From Hyphomicrobiales bacterium (GTDB taxonomy: Bacteria > Pseudomonadota > Alphaproteobacteria > Rhizobiales > Rhizobiaceae), in assembly GCA_900465685.1 (NCBI GenBank), contig UEGR01000007.1, positions 310,001 to 374,000 on the forward strand: 64,000 nt of DNA, given 5' to 3'. The translations under genes and the position numbers were made by a program. Numbering within the stretch: position 1 is the stretch's first letter; every line of letters begins with the position of its first letter. Positions 36,136 to 45,664 of this stretch are shown here, in pieces. The notes under the pieces were generated by a model. The model searched no databases. It was not told the origin of the DNA and saw only the letters and a program-made list of their open reading frames with translations.

Positions 36136-37226
36136 GCGGCAGCCTTTCTGATCCATTGGTCGATGGCGACAGCGGCGATAATGAGAACGCCAATCAGGAG
36201 ATAGGTCCATTGCGGATCGGTGCCCCAAAGCCGCAGGCCGAGCGAGAACACGCCGACAATCAGCGCGCCGAACATGGTGCCTAGGATCGAGCCGCGCCCG
36301 CCAAAGAGCGAGATACCGCCGATCACCACAGCCGTGATGGATTCGATATTGGCGAACTGGCCTGCGGTCGGTGACACGGAACCGAGGCGACCGATCATTG
36401 CCCACCCGGCCAGAGCGCAGATGATACCGGCCAGAACATAGACCGACATCAGGATCGGCTTGACCGAAACGCCGGACAGCTTTGCGGCCTCCGGATCATC
36501 GCCGATGGCATAGACATGGCGGCCCCAGGCGGTGTGGTTCAGCACATACCAGAGCAACAGCACCAAAAGCACCATGGCGATCACGCCATAGGTAAACACA
36601 GCACCACCGACGCGAATGCTCTCGCCGAAAAATTGCAGGATCGGCGCTTGCGCGGTGATCTCCTGCGCGCGGATGGTTTCATTGGCCGAATAGAGGAAAT
36701 TTGTCGCCAGAATCACCTGCCACATGCCGAGCGTGACAATGAAGGGCGGCAGGCGGACATAAGCGACAAGAAAGCCGTTGATGAAGCCGCAAAGCGCGCC
36801 GGTCGCAAAGCCAAGCACGATGGAAAGCTCGGCTGGCAGGCCATAGCGGAAAGTGAACTGGCCCATCACCACCGATGACAGCACCATGATCGCGCCGACC
36901 GAAAGATCGATACCGGCAGTGAGGATGACCAGCGTTTGCGCTGCGGCCACGATACCTGTGATGGCGACCTGCTGGAGAATGAGCGTGAGCGCAAAGGCGG
37001 AGAAGAACTTGCCGCCCAATGTGACGCCGAACACCACCAACGACAGGACCAACACGATCAGCGGCACGGCTGCCGGATTGTGATGCAGAAACTGGCGGAC
37101 GCGGTAAACGGTCGAACGATCGCCCGCATCGAAGGAGGCGACGTCGGTTGCGCTTTGCGACAGGGTTGTCTCAAATGCCTGCATCGACGGTTTTTGTGCA
37201 GCGGATGCCGCCTGTGGCTCACTCAT
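36132..37226 (-). CDS. frcC: fructose-type ABC transporter permease FrcC
   Basis: 364 residues with eight to ten membrane helices of the RbsC/BPD_transp_2 family. The coupling and repeat text GIDLSVGAIMVLSSVVMGQF and GRGSILGTMFGALIVGVFSLG is characteristic. A 40-residue hydrophilic N-terminal extension precedes the first helix. Translationally coupled to frcA by ATGA. Confidence 0.92.
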   Translation of the reverse strand: MSEPQAASAAQKPSMQAFETTLSQSATDVASFDAGDRSTVYRVRQFLHHNPAAVPLIVLVLSLVVFGVTLGGKFFSAFALTLILQQVAITGIVAAAQTLVILTAGIDLSVGAIMVLSSVVMGQFTFRYGLPAELSIVLGFATGALCGFINGFLVAYVRLPPFIVTLGMWQVILATNFLYSANETIRAQEITAQAPILQFFGESIRVGGAVFTYGVIAMVLLVLLLWYVLNHTAWGRHVYAIGDDPEAAKLSGVSVKPILMSVYVLAGIICALAGWAMIGRLGSVSPTAGQFANIESITAVVIGGISLFGGRGSILGTMFGALIVGVFSLGLRLWGTDPQWTYLLIGVLIIAAVAIDQWIRKAAA

Positions 37227-37301
37227 GATTGTCTCCTGCTTTCGCCCGCAGAACGATCCGGCAAATCTGACGACTCACCGGACCGGCATTTCAACGACGG
37301 A

Positions 37302-38324
37302 TCAGCCCCAGCACTTGCCGAGCGCCGTCTTGGTATCGATGGACGGCACGCCATCGACGGGCTTGTCAGTGACGAGTGTCACGCCCGTATCGACGAAGGT
37401 TTTGCCCTCGGTCGGCTTCGGCTTTTCGCCAGTATCGGCAAATTTCTTGATTGCCTCGATGCCAAGCGACGCCATCTGCAACGGATATTGCTGCGAGGTT
37501 GCGCCGATCACGCCAGCCGCAACGTTCTTCACGCCGGGACAGCCGCCATCGATGGAAACAATCAGTACATCCTTTTCACGCCCCACTGCCTTCAACGCTT
37601 CATAAGCGCCAGCAGCGGCAGGTTCGTTGATCGTGTGCACGACATTGATGGTCGGATCTTTCTGGAGAAGGTTTTCCATGGCGCGGCGACCGCCTTCTTC
37701 ATTGCCGTCGGTCAGATCGCGACCGGCGATGCGTGGATCGTCCTCATCGCCAAGCTTGCTCTTGTCCTTCGGGTCAATGCCGAAGCCGACATCGAAGCCC
37801 TGATCGCGCAGAACGTCGACGCTGGGCTGCGAGGCTGTCAGGTTGAGGAAGGCGACACGCGCATCCTTTGCCTTGTCGCCAAGCGTTGATGCGGCCCATT
37901 TGCCGACCAGCTCACCGGCCATGAAATTGTCGGTCGCAAAAGTCGCGTCTGCCGCATCCGCCGGTTCCAGAGGCGTGTCGAGCGCGATGATCAGAAGACC
38001 AGCATCACGCGCCTTTTGCAGCGTCGGCACGATGCCCTTGGTGTCAGAAGCCGTGATGAGAATGCCCTTGGCGCCATCGGCGATGCAGGTTTCAACGGCT
38101 GCAACCTGGCTTTCGGAATCGCCGTCGATCTTGCCCGCATAGGTCTTGAGGTTGACGCCAAGTTCCTTGGCCTTGGCGACAGCGCCTTCTTTCATCTTGA
38201 CGAAAAAGGGATTGGTGTCGGTCTTGGTAATCAGGCACGCGCCAACATCGGCGGCATGCGCAGGCAGCGCTGCAACACCAAGCGTGAAGGCAGCAAAGGC
38301 CGCCGACAGAACTGTCTTCTTCAT
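37302..38324 (-). CDS. frcB: periplasmic fructose/monosaccharide-binding protein FrcB
   Basis: 340 residues from ATG 38324, behind an excellent GGGAGGAG ribosome site. The signal peptide is [20 protein letters not shown] to PAHA-AD. It is a type I periplasmic binding fold with text such as [20 protein letters not shown] and [20 protein letters not shown]. It delivers sugar to FrcC/FrcA. Fructose, with ribose and mannose, is the S. meliloti specificity; by synteny this is likely here too. Confidence 0.92.
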   Translation of the reverse strand: MKKTVLSAAFAAFTLGVAALPAHAADVGACLITKTDTNPFFVKMKEGAVAKAKELGVNLKTYAGKIDGDSESQVAAVETCIADGAKGILITASDTKGIVPTLQKARDAGLLIIALDTPLEPADAADATFATDNFMAGELVGKWAASTLGDKAKDARVAFLNLTASQPSVDVLRDQGFDVGFGIDPKDKSKLGDEDDPRIAGRDLTDGNEEGGRRAMENLLQKDPTINVVHTINEPAAAGAYEALKAVGREKDVLIVSIDGGCPGVKNVAAGVIGATSQQYPLQMASLGIEAIKKFADTGEKPKPTEGKTFVDTGVTLVTDKPVDGVPSIDTKTALGKCWG

Positions 38325-38399
38325 GAACTCCTCCCAGAGTGAAACCGGTCCTTTTCCCCCGGCATGCCATGAGGAAAACACGGCTTTGAAACAGAGTCA

Positions 38400-38426
38400 A
38401 TTAATAAATCCACTTGATTTATTAAT
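38400..38426. promoter_or_regulatory. likely FrcR operator in the frcB promoter
   Basis: A perfect 10-bp inverted repeat, ATTAATAAAT (38400-38409) and ATTTATTAAT (38417-38426), spaced by 7 bases (CCACTTG). It lies about 76 bases upstream of the frcB ATG. ROK-family repressors bind AT-rich inverted repeats of this kind, and frcR lies divergently next to it. The link is inference. Confidence 0.6.
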
Positions 38427-38590
38427 GTGCTGTGTCACTCTCACCATCGGAGGAGAGAGCCATGGGAGGCTGGAGGCCGCACTCAAAAGCGCGAGCAGCT
38501 TGCTGCATAAGCTTTTGTTTTTATTTCATATCCCAAAGAAGAAGGCTTTTTCTCCTGCGATGAATGGGTTAGGAACCTCGCCGTGCCCGA

Positions 38591-38735
38591 ACACGACAGT
38601 TGCAAATTCGTCAGGCCGTGGCGAAACGAGTGATTTTCGAGCACCGGAGCGGAGCGTACTTAGAAGTACGTGAGCACCGGAGCACAGGAAATTGCTCGTT
38701 GCAGACCGGCATCACGAAGAATGCAACTGTCGTGT
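38591..38735. repeat. 145-bp near-palindromic element (possible Bru-RS-like repeat)
   Basis: Outer perfect 14-bp arms ACACGACAGTTGCA (38591-38604) and TGCAACTGTCGTGT (38722-38735). The inner centre CGTACTT-AG-AAGTACG (38655-38670) has the same midpoint, and intermediate arms (around ACGAG...CTCGT) also pair. Brucella carries palindromic Bru-RS1 and Bru-RS2 repeats of about 103-105 bp. Identity with these is not verified. It ends 24 bases before the frcR start. Confidence 0.75.
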
Positions 38736-38759
38736 CAAGCGTGGGATTTGGGAGAGAAA

Positions 38760-40052
38760 ATGGTCAGGCATCATCCGGAACAGGACGTTTCCGAGCCGAG
38801 GGACGGACCGGCAGGTTCGCCCGGCCCTGCCATGCAGAAATTTGCCGAACCGGGCGCGAACATCAATCGTGGTTCCAACCAGATCGGCGTGCGCGCCTAT
38901 AATGAGCGGCTGGTTCTCGCGCTCGTTCGCAGACATGGCGCACTGGCCCGGGCCGACATTGCGCGCCTGACCGGTCTTTCGGCGCAGACCGTTTCCGTCA
39001 TCATTCGCGCTCTGGAAAAAGACGGGTTGATCACCCAAGGCGAGCGCGTGCGCGGGCGCGTCGGCCAGCCTTCCATGCCGATGCGGCTTGCTGCCGACGG
39101 TGTTTTCTCCTTCGGCCTCAAGATCGGACGACGCAGCGCGGAAATCATATTGATGGATTTTCTGGGCGCGATCCGCGAACGCAGGCACATCACCTATCGC
39201 TGGCCGGTGCCTGACGAAATTCGTCGTTTCGCCTTTGACAGCATTGCCGCTTTCACCGCCGCACTTGATCCGGACAAGCGCGATCGCATTGCAGGTCTCG
39301 GCATCGCGTTGCCTTTTGAACTGTGGAACTGGGTTGAAGAAGTGGGCGCGCCCGCCGCCGACATGAATGCGTGGCTTGATGCCGATCTCGTCAACGATTT
39401 CGGTGCGGTCTTTCCGTTTCCCGTGTTTCTCCAGAATGACGGCACGGCGGCCTGTGGCGCGGAACTGACCTTCGGGCGCGGACCAGAATTCACCGATTTC
39501 GTCTATTTCTTCATCGGCTCCTTCATTGGCGGCGGCGTGGTGCTGAACAATACGCTCTATCCGGGCCGCACGGGCAATGCCGGTGCGCTTGGTTCCATGC
39601 CGATGCGCATGCGCAGCGCCGAAGACGGCCGCGCGACATTGCAGCTGATCGATACCGCCTCGCTTTTCGTGCTGGAGCGACTGTTGCAGGAGCAGAATAT
39701 TTCATCCGACGATCTGTGGCTATCGCCCGAAAGCTGGCACAATTTCGGCGAGCCGCTGGACGCATGGATTGCACTTGCCGCACGCGGGCTTGCCCATGCG
39801 GCGGTGGCGGCGGCGTCGATCATCGATTTTCCAGCGGCCATCATCGATGGATGGCTGCCGGAAGGCGTTCGCCATCGCATTGTCGAAGCAACGCGGGCCG
39901 AACTTTCCCGTCTCGATCTTCAGGGTCTCAGTGCGCCAGAAATCATCGAGGGCAAGGTGGGCGTGCACGCCAAGGCAATGGGTGCCGCAAGCCTGCCGCT
40001 CTCTAACCGCTATCTGTTCGACCAGAGCGTATTGTTCAAGGATGCAGGCTAG
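38760..40052 (+). CDS. frcR: ROK-family transcriptional regulator, FrcR-like
   Basis: 430 residues from ATG 38760 behind GGGAGAG. The winged helix is at about 60-110 (VRRHGALARADIARLTGLSA, then TVSVIIRALEKDGLI), followed by a ROK sugar-binding domain. NDGTAACGAELTFGRG is the DG ligand region. The usual zinc-binding CxCGxxGC motif of ROK repressors is not obvious; GRTGNAGALGSM stands near its place. Divergent from frcBCAK, it is the likely repressor of that operon. Confidence 0.88.
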   Translation: MVRHHPEQDVSEPRDGPAGSPGPAMQKFAEPGANINRGSNQIGVRAYNERLVLALVRRHGALARADIARLTGLSAQTVSVIIRALEKDGLITQGERVRGRVGQPSMPMRLAADGVFSFGLKIGRRSAEIILMDFLGAIRERRHITYRWPVPDEIRRFAFDSIAAFTAALDPDKRDRIAGLGIALPFELWNWVEEVGAPAADMNAWLDADLVNDFGAVFPFPVFLQNDGTAACGAELTFGRGPEFTDFVYFFIGSFIGGGVVLNNTLYPGRTGNAGALGSMPMRMRSAEDGRATLQLIDTASLFVLERLLQEQNISSDDLWLSPESWHNFGEPLDAWIALAARGLAHAAVAAASIIDFPAAIIDGWLPEGVRHRIVEATRAELSRLDLQGLSAPEIIEGKVGVHAKAMGAASLPLSNRYLFDQSVLFKDAG

Positions 40053-40446
40053 CGCCCTTGATGGCCTTGTCGATATCCTTCTTCGGACCATAAAGCGCCA
40101 GCCCGACCAGATCGGGCGCATCTGCCGGTTCTGTCTTGAACACTGCGCGGTTGGCTTCGTCATGGCCGGTCTCGAACATGGCCCGCACATAAGGCGCGCG
40201 CACCAGATCGCGCTGGATCGATTGCTGCCATGCCCGTTGCAGGATTTCCGGCGTTGCGGCGAAAATCAGCATCGGCTGCCCCAGAAGCGGCGCATGGCGT
40301 CGGCCCGACGCATCCTCATAGGGCGTACCCATTGCATCAGGCACCGCGCCGGATATGCCGGTTGCGATAAAGGCGGTCACGTTTAGTTTCTGCCAGATAG
40401 GCAAATCGTTCAGGACAAGAATGGCTACTTTGGTATCGAAAATCAT
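40036..40446 (-). CDS. DUF2000 protein
   Basis: 136 residues beginning MIFDTKVAILVLNDLPIWQK, with the family text LNVTAFIATGI and GQPMLIFAATPEILQRAW. DUF2000 proteins have a peptidyl-tRNA hydrolase 2-like fold and no proven function. The 3' end overlaps the convergent frcR end by 17 bases. It is probably co-transcribed with, and controlled by, the AraC regulator 27 bases upstream on the same strand. Confidence 0.85.
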   Translation of the reverse strand: MIFDTKVAILVLNDLPIWQKLNVTAFIATGISGAVPDAMGTPYEDASGRRHAPLLGQPMLIFAATPEILQRAWQQSIQRDLVRAPYVRAMFETGHDEANRAVFKTEPADAPDLVGLALYGPKKDIDKAIKGASLHP

Positions 40447-40473
40447 CGGTTCTTCCTCTGTTCGAGAGAAGAC

Positions 40474-41352
40474 CTATCTCTTCGCGGCTGCAATTTCTGG
40501 AACGTTTGTGCGTCCCCGCCTATAAGCTGCCGGTGTCATGCCATAAGCCCGCCGGAACCAGCGCCCCATATGGCTCTGGTCTGCAAAGCCGCTGAGCGCT
40601 GCGGCTTCCGCTGGCGGCACTTTCTCTCGCAACAGGCGGCGCGCTTCGGCAAGCCGCAACTGCACCAGATAGGCATGGGGTGATGTGCCAAACTCACGCC
40701 GAAACCCGCGTGAAAGCTGAAACCGGTCCGCAGCACCTGCGGCTTTTGCCAGTTCATCCAGCCCGAATTCTTCATCGAAGCGCGCACGCAGATACTCCAT
40801 CGCACGGGCGGCAACGGGATGCGGCACCGAACCCGTCTCCGGCCTCTCCTGCCCTAAATGCCGCGCCAGATGCTGCGTAACCTGATCGCGATAATCCTCG
40901 ACCATCAGCTGCGGCGCTTGCAGAAAGATTGCTTCGCAGGCACGTGCGATAGCTTGAAACAACTGCTGGTCATCGGCCAGCGTTTCGCGAAAACCGATAT
41001 GCGCGTCATTGCCGCCCATCGCATCGCGGATCAGCGATTGCGGCATATAGAGCATATTGTAGGTGAAACCGTTCGCCTCAATCGCCTGCCCATCGTGGCA
41101 TTCGCCCGGTTCGATGAGAATCACCCGGCCCGGCGTGCTCTGCCGCCGCTTGCCGCGACAGAAAAAGTCCTGCACGCCCGCATGTGTTACACCGACAAGC
41201 CATTCGTCATGGAAATGCATGTCATAGGCATGGCTGTGGAAACGCGCAGCAACGGCTTCAAGTCCCGTGGCATCGTCGCGTTTCAGGCGCATGACATCGC
41301 GGGCGTCGTGGCCATGGTGGTTCATGTCGGTCATCGGATAAATTTGTAGCAC
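40474..41352 (-). CDS. AraC-family transcriptional regulator
   Basis: 292 residues; an in-frame ATG six codons later (41334) is an equally good start. The N-terminal cupin-like sensor (HDEWLVGVTHAGVQDFFCRG, PGRVILIEPGECHDGQA) is followed by two C-terminal HTH motifs, ending FADQSHMGRWFRRAYGMTPA and AYRRGR. This type often activates a neighbouring gene of the LysE or DUF2000 kind; here the DUF2000 gene directly follows. The ligand is unknown. Confidence 0.9.
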   Translation of the reverse strand: MLQIYPMTDMNHHGHDARDVMRLKRDDATGLEAVAARFHSHAYDMHFHDEWLVGVTHAGVQDFFCRGKRRQSTPGRVILIEPGECHDGQAIEANGFTYNMLYMPQSLIRDAMGGNDAHIGFRETLADDQQLFQAIARACEAIFLQAPQLMVEDYRDQVTQHLARHLGQERPETGSVPHPVAARAMEYLRARFDEEFGLDELAKAAGAADRFQLSRGFRREFGTSPHAYLVQLRLAEARRLLREKVPPAEAAALSGFADQSHMGRWFRRAYGMTPAAYRRGRTNVPEIAAAKR

Positions 41353-41440
41353 ATCGCGTCACAAACACACGCTTTGTTATTTTCAATCAATAAGTTTGAT
41401 CTATCTTGTCTTGCAAAGGGCACAAAAGCCGACAAGTTAA

Positions 41441-43105
<1,665 letters not shown>

Positions 43106-43112
43106 TCAGTTA

Positions 43113-43177
43113 GGGAATAGGGGAATAGGGGAATAGGGGAATAGGGGAATAGGGGAATAGGGGAATAGGGGAATAGG
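43113..43177. repeat. octamer tandem array, locus B G-arm: GGGGAATA x 7
   Basis: GGGAATA at 43113-43119, then seven perfect GGGGAATA units (43120-43175) and GG. Eight consecutive GGGG or GGG runs are separated by AATA, which fits the usual G-quadruplex pattern. It begins 8 bases after the pgm stop, in the gap between convergent pgm and mrp. Confidence 0.97.
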
Positions 43178-43214
43178 CTAGCAAGGCAGAAACCTTGTTC
43201 AAGCGCTCTTTTCA

Positions 43215-43250
43215 CTTATTCCCCTACTGCCTTACTCCCCTACTCCCTTA
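43215..43250. repeat. locus B inverted C-arm of degenerate octamers
   Basis: CTTATTCC, CCTACTGC, CTTACTCC, CCTACTCC, CTTA: reverse-complement relatives of the G-arm 38 bases away. The last three bases (TTA, 43248-43250) are the TAA stop codon of mrp on the minus strand. Confidence 0.92.
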
Positions 43251-44420
43251 ATCGAACACAATCGCCGGAGCTGGCCGACCAGCCCCGTTGCCGCCCTTCA
43301 TGTTTTCCCAGACCTTCGAGGCGATATCGAGGTAGATTTTCGCGTGCTCACTATCCGGCTCGACCACCGTGACCGGTGTGCCATTATCCGAATGGGCGCG
43401 GATATCCATATGCAACGGCACTTCGCCGAGGAACGGCACATTGAGGCGCTCGGCCTCCTTGCGCGCGCCGCCATGACCGAAAATATCGTAACGCTTGCCG
43501 GTATCCGGCGCGATGAAGTAGCTCATATTCTCGACAATGCCGAGCAACGGCACATCCACCTTGCGGAACATCGAAAGGCCCTTGCGTGCGTCGATCAGCG
43601 CAAGATCCTGTGGTGTCGAGACGACGACCGCACCAGCCAGCGGCACCTGTTGCGCCATGGTCAATTGCGCATCGCCGGTGCCCGGAGGCATGTCGACGAC
43701 GAGGACGTCAAGCTCACCCCAAGCCACTTCGCGCAGCATCTGCGTCAGCGCCGACATGACCATCGGCCCGCGCCAGATCATCGGCGTTTCCTCATCGACC
43801 ATGAAGCCCATGGACATGACCTTGAGGCCGTAATTTTCCATCGGCTTCAGGATGCGGCCTTCAATCGTTTCCGGACGACCGGTGAGGCCCAAAAGACGCG
43901 GCATGGACGGGCCATAAATATCGGCGTCGAGAATGCCGACCTTCAAGCCATTGGCCTGCAGACCGAGCGCGAGATTGACCGCTGTGGTGGACTTGCCCAC
44001 GCCACCCTTGCCGGATGCAACAGCGATGATCGCGCCGACACCGGGAATGCCGGGCTTTTGCGCCGCACGTTGCGGTGGCGAGGGATGACGATGTTGCGCA
44101 GGTGCGGCGGCAGCAGGGCGTGGTTGCGGCTTTGGCGGCGGCGGAGCGTCGTCGCTGGTGCGACCGCCTCGCTTTTCCGCCGTCAGCGTGACCAGTGCAC
44201 CGGAAACGCCGGGTATTTCCTTCACGGCCTTTTCCGCTGCAACCCGCATGGGTTCCAGCCCGTCTGCGCGTTCCGCTGGAACCGTGATGGAGAAGAAGAC
44301 TTTGCCGTCGGCAATAAAGATATCCGATACCAGTCCGAGCGACACAACATCGCTTTCGAAGTCCGGTCCCGTCACGGTCTTCAGCCGCTCCAGAACCTGT
44401 TCGCGCGTTACGCTTGCCAT
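43248..44420 (-). CDS. mrp: Mrp/NBP35 (ApbC)-family ATPase
   Basis: 390 residues from ATG 44420 (MASVTREQVLERLKTVTGPD). An N-terminal MIP18/DUF59 domain (1-85) and a Pro/Ala-rich linker (about 92-122) are followed by the ParA/MinD-like P-loop domain with GKGGVGKST at 137-145. The family is an Fe-S carrier for cluster assembly. There is no cysteine anywhere in this protein; the usual CPxC site reads ENMSYFIAPDTGKRYDIFG instead. Octamer elements flank both ends of the gene, and one supplies the stop codon. Confidence 0.94.
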   Translation of the reverse strand: MASVTREQVLERLKTVTGPDFESDVVSLGLVSDIFIADGKVFFSITVPAERADGLEPMRVAAEKAVKEIPGVSGALVTLTAEKRGGRTSDDAPPPPKPQPRPAAAAPAQHRHPSPPQRAAQKPGIPGVGAIIAVASGKGGVGKSTTAVNLALGLQANGLKVGILDADIYGPSMPRLLGLTGRPETIEGRILKPMENYGLKVMSMGFMVDEETPMIWRGPMVMSALTQMLREVAWGELDVLVVDMPPGTGDAQLTMAQQVPLAGAVVVSTPQDLALIDARKGLSMFRKVDVPLLGIVENMSYFIAPDTGKRYDIFGHGGARKEAERLNVPFLGEVPLHMDIRAHSDNGTPVTVVEPDSEHAKIYLDIASKVWENMKGGNGAGRPAPAIVFD

Positions 44421-44435
44421 TTCGATTCCCTTGAT

Positions 44436-44469
44436 TAGGGGAGTAAGGGAATAGGGAAGTAAGGCAGTA
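44436..44469. repeat. octamer array, locus C first arm (degenerate)
   Basis: TTAGGGGA-GTAAGGGA-ATAGGGAA-GTAAGGCA-GTA: four to five imperfect octamers, 16 bases upstream of the mrp ATG. It pairs imperfectly with the C-arm at 44501-44555. Confidence 0.85.
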
Positions 44470-44500
44470 TGTTCCTCGAAACGAACACACCGCGCGACCA

Positions 44501-44555
44501 CCTATTCCCTTACTCCCCTATTCCCATATTGCCTTACTGTTACTGCCTTATTCCC
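44501..44555. repeat. octamer array, locus C inverted arm (degenerate)
   Basis: Runs from CCTATTCCCTTACTCCCC to TTACTGCCTTATTCCCA: about seven imperfect octamers, 31 bases after the first arm and 26 bases before the stop of the minus-strand RHH gene (44581). Confidence 0.85.
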
Positions 44556-44580
44556 ATTTCACCAAGAGGCCAATACCCAT

Positions 44581-44874
44581 TCAGGCCGCTTCCTCGCAGA
44601 CGGCAGCTTCGGGGCGGTGCCCCATGAGATAAAGCGCGCAGGTGGTACGCAGCATGGAGGCGAAATTAGGGATCGCGCCATTGGCCTCCAGCGCCTCATC
44701 ATAGAGCGTGGAGATAAAGCGCGGTGTGGTCAGATTCTGGCTGGCCGCGATCTCATCCAGCAGGCGCCAGAATGTGGCCTCCAGCTGAATGCTGGTGGAA
44801 TGCCCGCCAATGCGCACGGAGCGATTGATCTGCCGGTAGCCTTCCGGGTCCTGCTCAGCGAAAACCTTGCACAT
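44581..44874 (-). CDS. ribbon-helix-helix domain protein
   Basis: 97 residues from ATG 44874 (MCKVFAEQDPEGYRQINRSV). The body RSVRIGGHSTSIQLEATFWR, LLDEIAASQNLTTPRFISTL is the 'ribbon-helix-helix domain' protein found across Rhizobiales: a short strand that contacts DNA followed by two helices. It is a probable small transcription factor of unknown target. A longer frame extends upstream through a REP element but has no coding look. Confidence 0.82.
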   Translation of the reverse strand: MCKVFAEQDPEGYRQINRSVRIGGHSTSIQLEATFWRLLDEIAASQNLTTPRFISTLYDEALEANGAIPNFASMLRTTCALYLMGHRPEAAVCEEAA

Positions 44875-44892
44875 GGGTTCCTCCATTACAGA

Positions 44893-44935
44893 GCACATCC
44901 CGAAAAGTGTGAAACGGTTTTCGGAAAAGATGTGC
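44893..44935. repeat. REP-like element, type 1, opposite orientation
   Basis: Ends GCACAT and ATGTGC enclose CCCGAAAAGTGTGAAACGGT and TTTCGGAAAAG. This is the reverse orientation of the 33794-33836 copy. It lies just upstream of the RHH gene start. Confidence 0.85.
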
Positions 44936-45129
44936 GCAGAAATAAACTTCAGAGCGCCGATCTGTTTCCAGATTGAAAAGCGCTCCCTCGAGAGCACGAA
45001 CTGCGCTGTGGTAGCCGATTGCCACCACGCCGTCGTTTTTTCTTTCATAATCGACAACCAGTGAGACAATCGCAAGCCGCTTTTGCTGAAGCGCTGCCAA
45101 AAATGACATGCAAGAAATAGGAGTCCCTT

Positions 45130-45525
45130 GTGGCTAAAGCCATTCATTCGATGATCCGCGTTCTCGACGAGGAAAAATCCGTTTCCTTCTACCAGCAGGC
45201 CTTCAAGCTCGACATTGCAGAACGCATTGATTTCGAAACATTCACCCTGATCTATCTGCGCAATGCGGAAGCCGACTTTGAAGTCGAGCTGACGGTCAAC
45301 AAGGGTCGCACCGAACCATACAATCTGGGCGACGGATACGGCCATCTTGCCGTGGTCGTGGACGATGTCGACGCCGAACATGTCCGTTTCACCGCGCTTG
45401 GTTTCAAGGTCGGCAAGCTTGTCGATTTCAAGAACAACGGCGTGCAGCTCGCCCGCTTCTTCTTTGCCGAAGATCCGGACGGGTACAAGATCGAAGTTCT
45501 GCAGCGCGGCGGCCGTTACCAGTAA
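45130..45525 (+). CDS. gloA: lactoylglutathione lyase (glyoxalase I)
   Basis: 131 residues from GTG 45130 behind TAGGAG. The four metal ligands of GloA are in register: His6, Glu53, His72 and Glu122. It isomerises the methylglyoxal-glutathione hemithioacetal to S-lactoylglutathione. The length and the lack of the long eukaryotic insertions fit the Ni2+-type bacterial enzyme. Confidence 0.93.
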   Translation: MAKAIHSMIRVLDEEKSVSFYQQAFKLDIAERIDFETFTLIYLRNAEADFEVELTVNKGRTEPYNLGDGYGHLAVVVDDVDAEHVRFTALGFKVGKLVDFKNNGVQLARFFFAEDPDGYKIEVLQRGGRYQ

Positions 45526-45664
45526 GCCGCCCTGCACCTGTATCGCCTGTCATGGCCGAGAGGAGCGGCCACGACAGACGCCAGCGTTCCCGGTGGCGAC
45601 AATTCGCCGGGGGCGCGCAGCCAGCCCATTCATTCCGGATGGGCAAGCAAAGGAGGAGAACCGA

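Larger units (their letters stand above)
38325..38759. other. divergent frcB / frcR control region
   Basis: 435 bases. Next to frcB is a perfect inverted repeat (38400-38426), a likely operator. Next to frcR is a 145-base near-palindrome (38591-38735). The stretch between (about 38430-38580) shows nothing I can name. Confidence 0.6.

Noticed and set aside
38670-38759. N-terminal extension of frcR
   Set aside because: The extra 30 codons lie within the 145-bp palindromic element. ATG 38760 has a proper ribosome site.
43113-43177. Tandem repeats considered as a CRISPR array
   Set aside because: Repeat units are 8 bases with no spacers and there are no cas genes nearby. This is a VNTR-type array.
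44421-44501. N-terminal extension of mrp
   Set aside because: The frame runs through octamer repeats. The family-typical start and the DUF59 domain begin at 44420.
44581-45537. A 318-codon minus-strand frame joining the antisense of gloA with the RHH gene
   Set aside because: Only the last 97 codons resemble a protein family. The upstream part runs through a REP element and the reverse of gloA.
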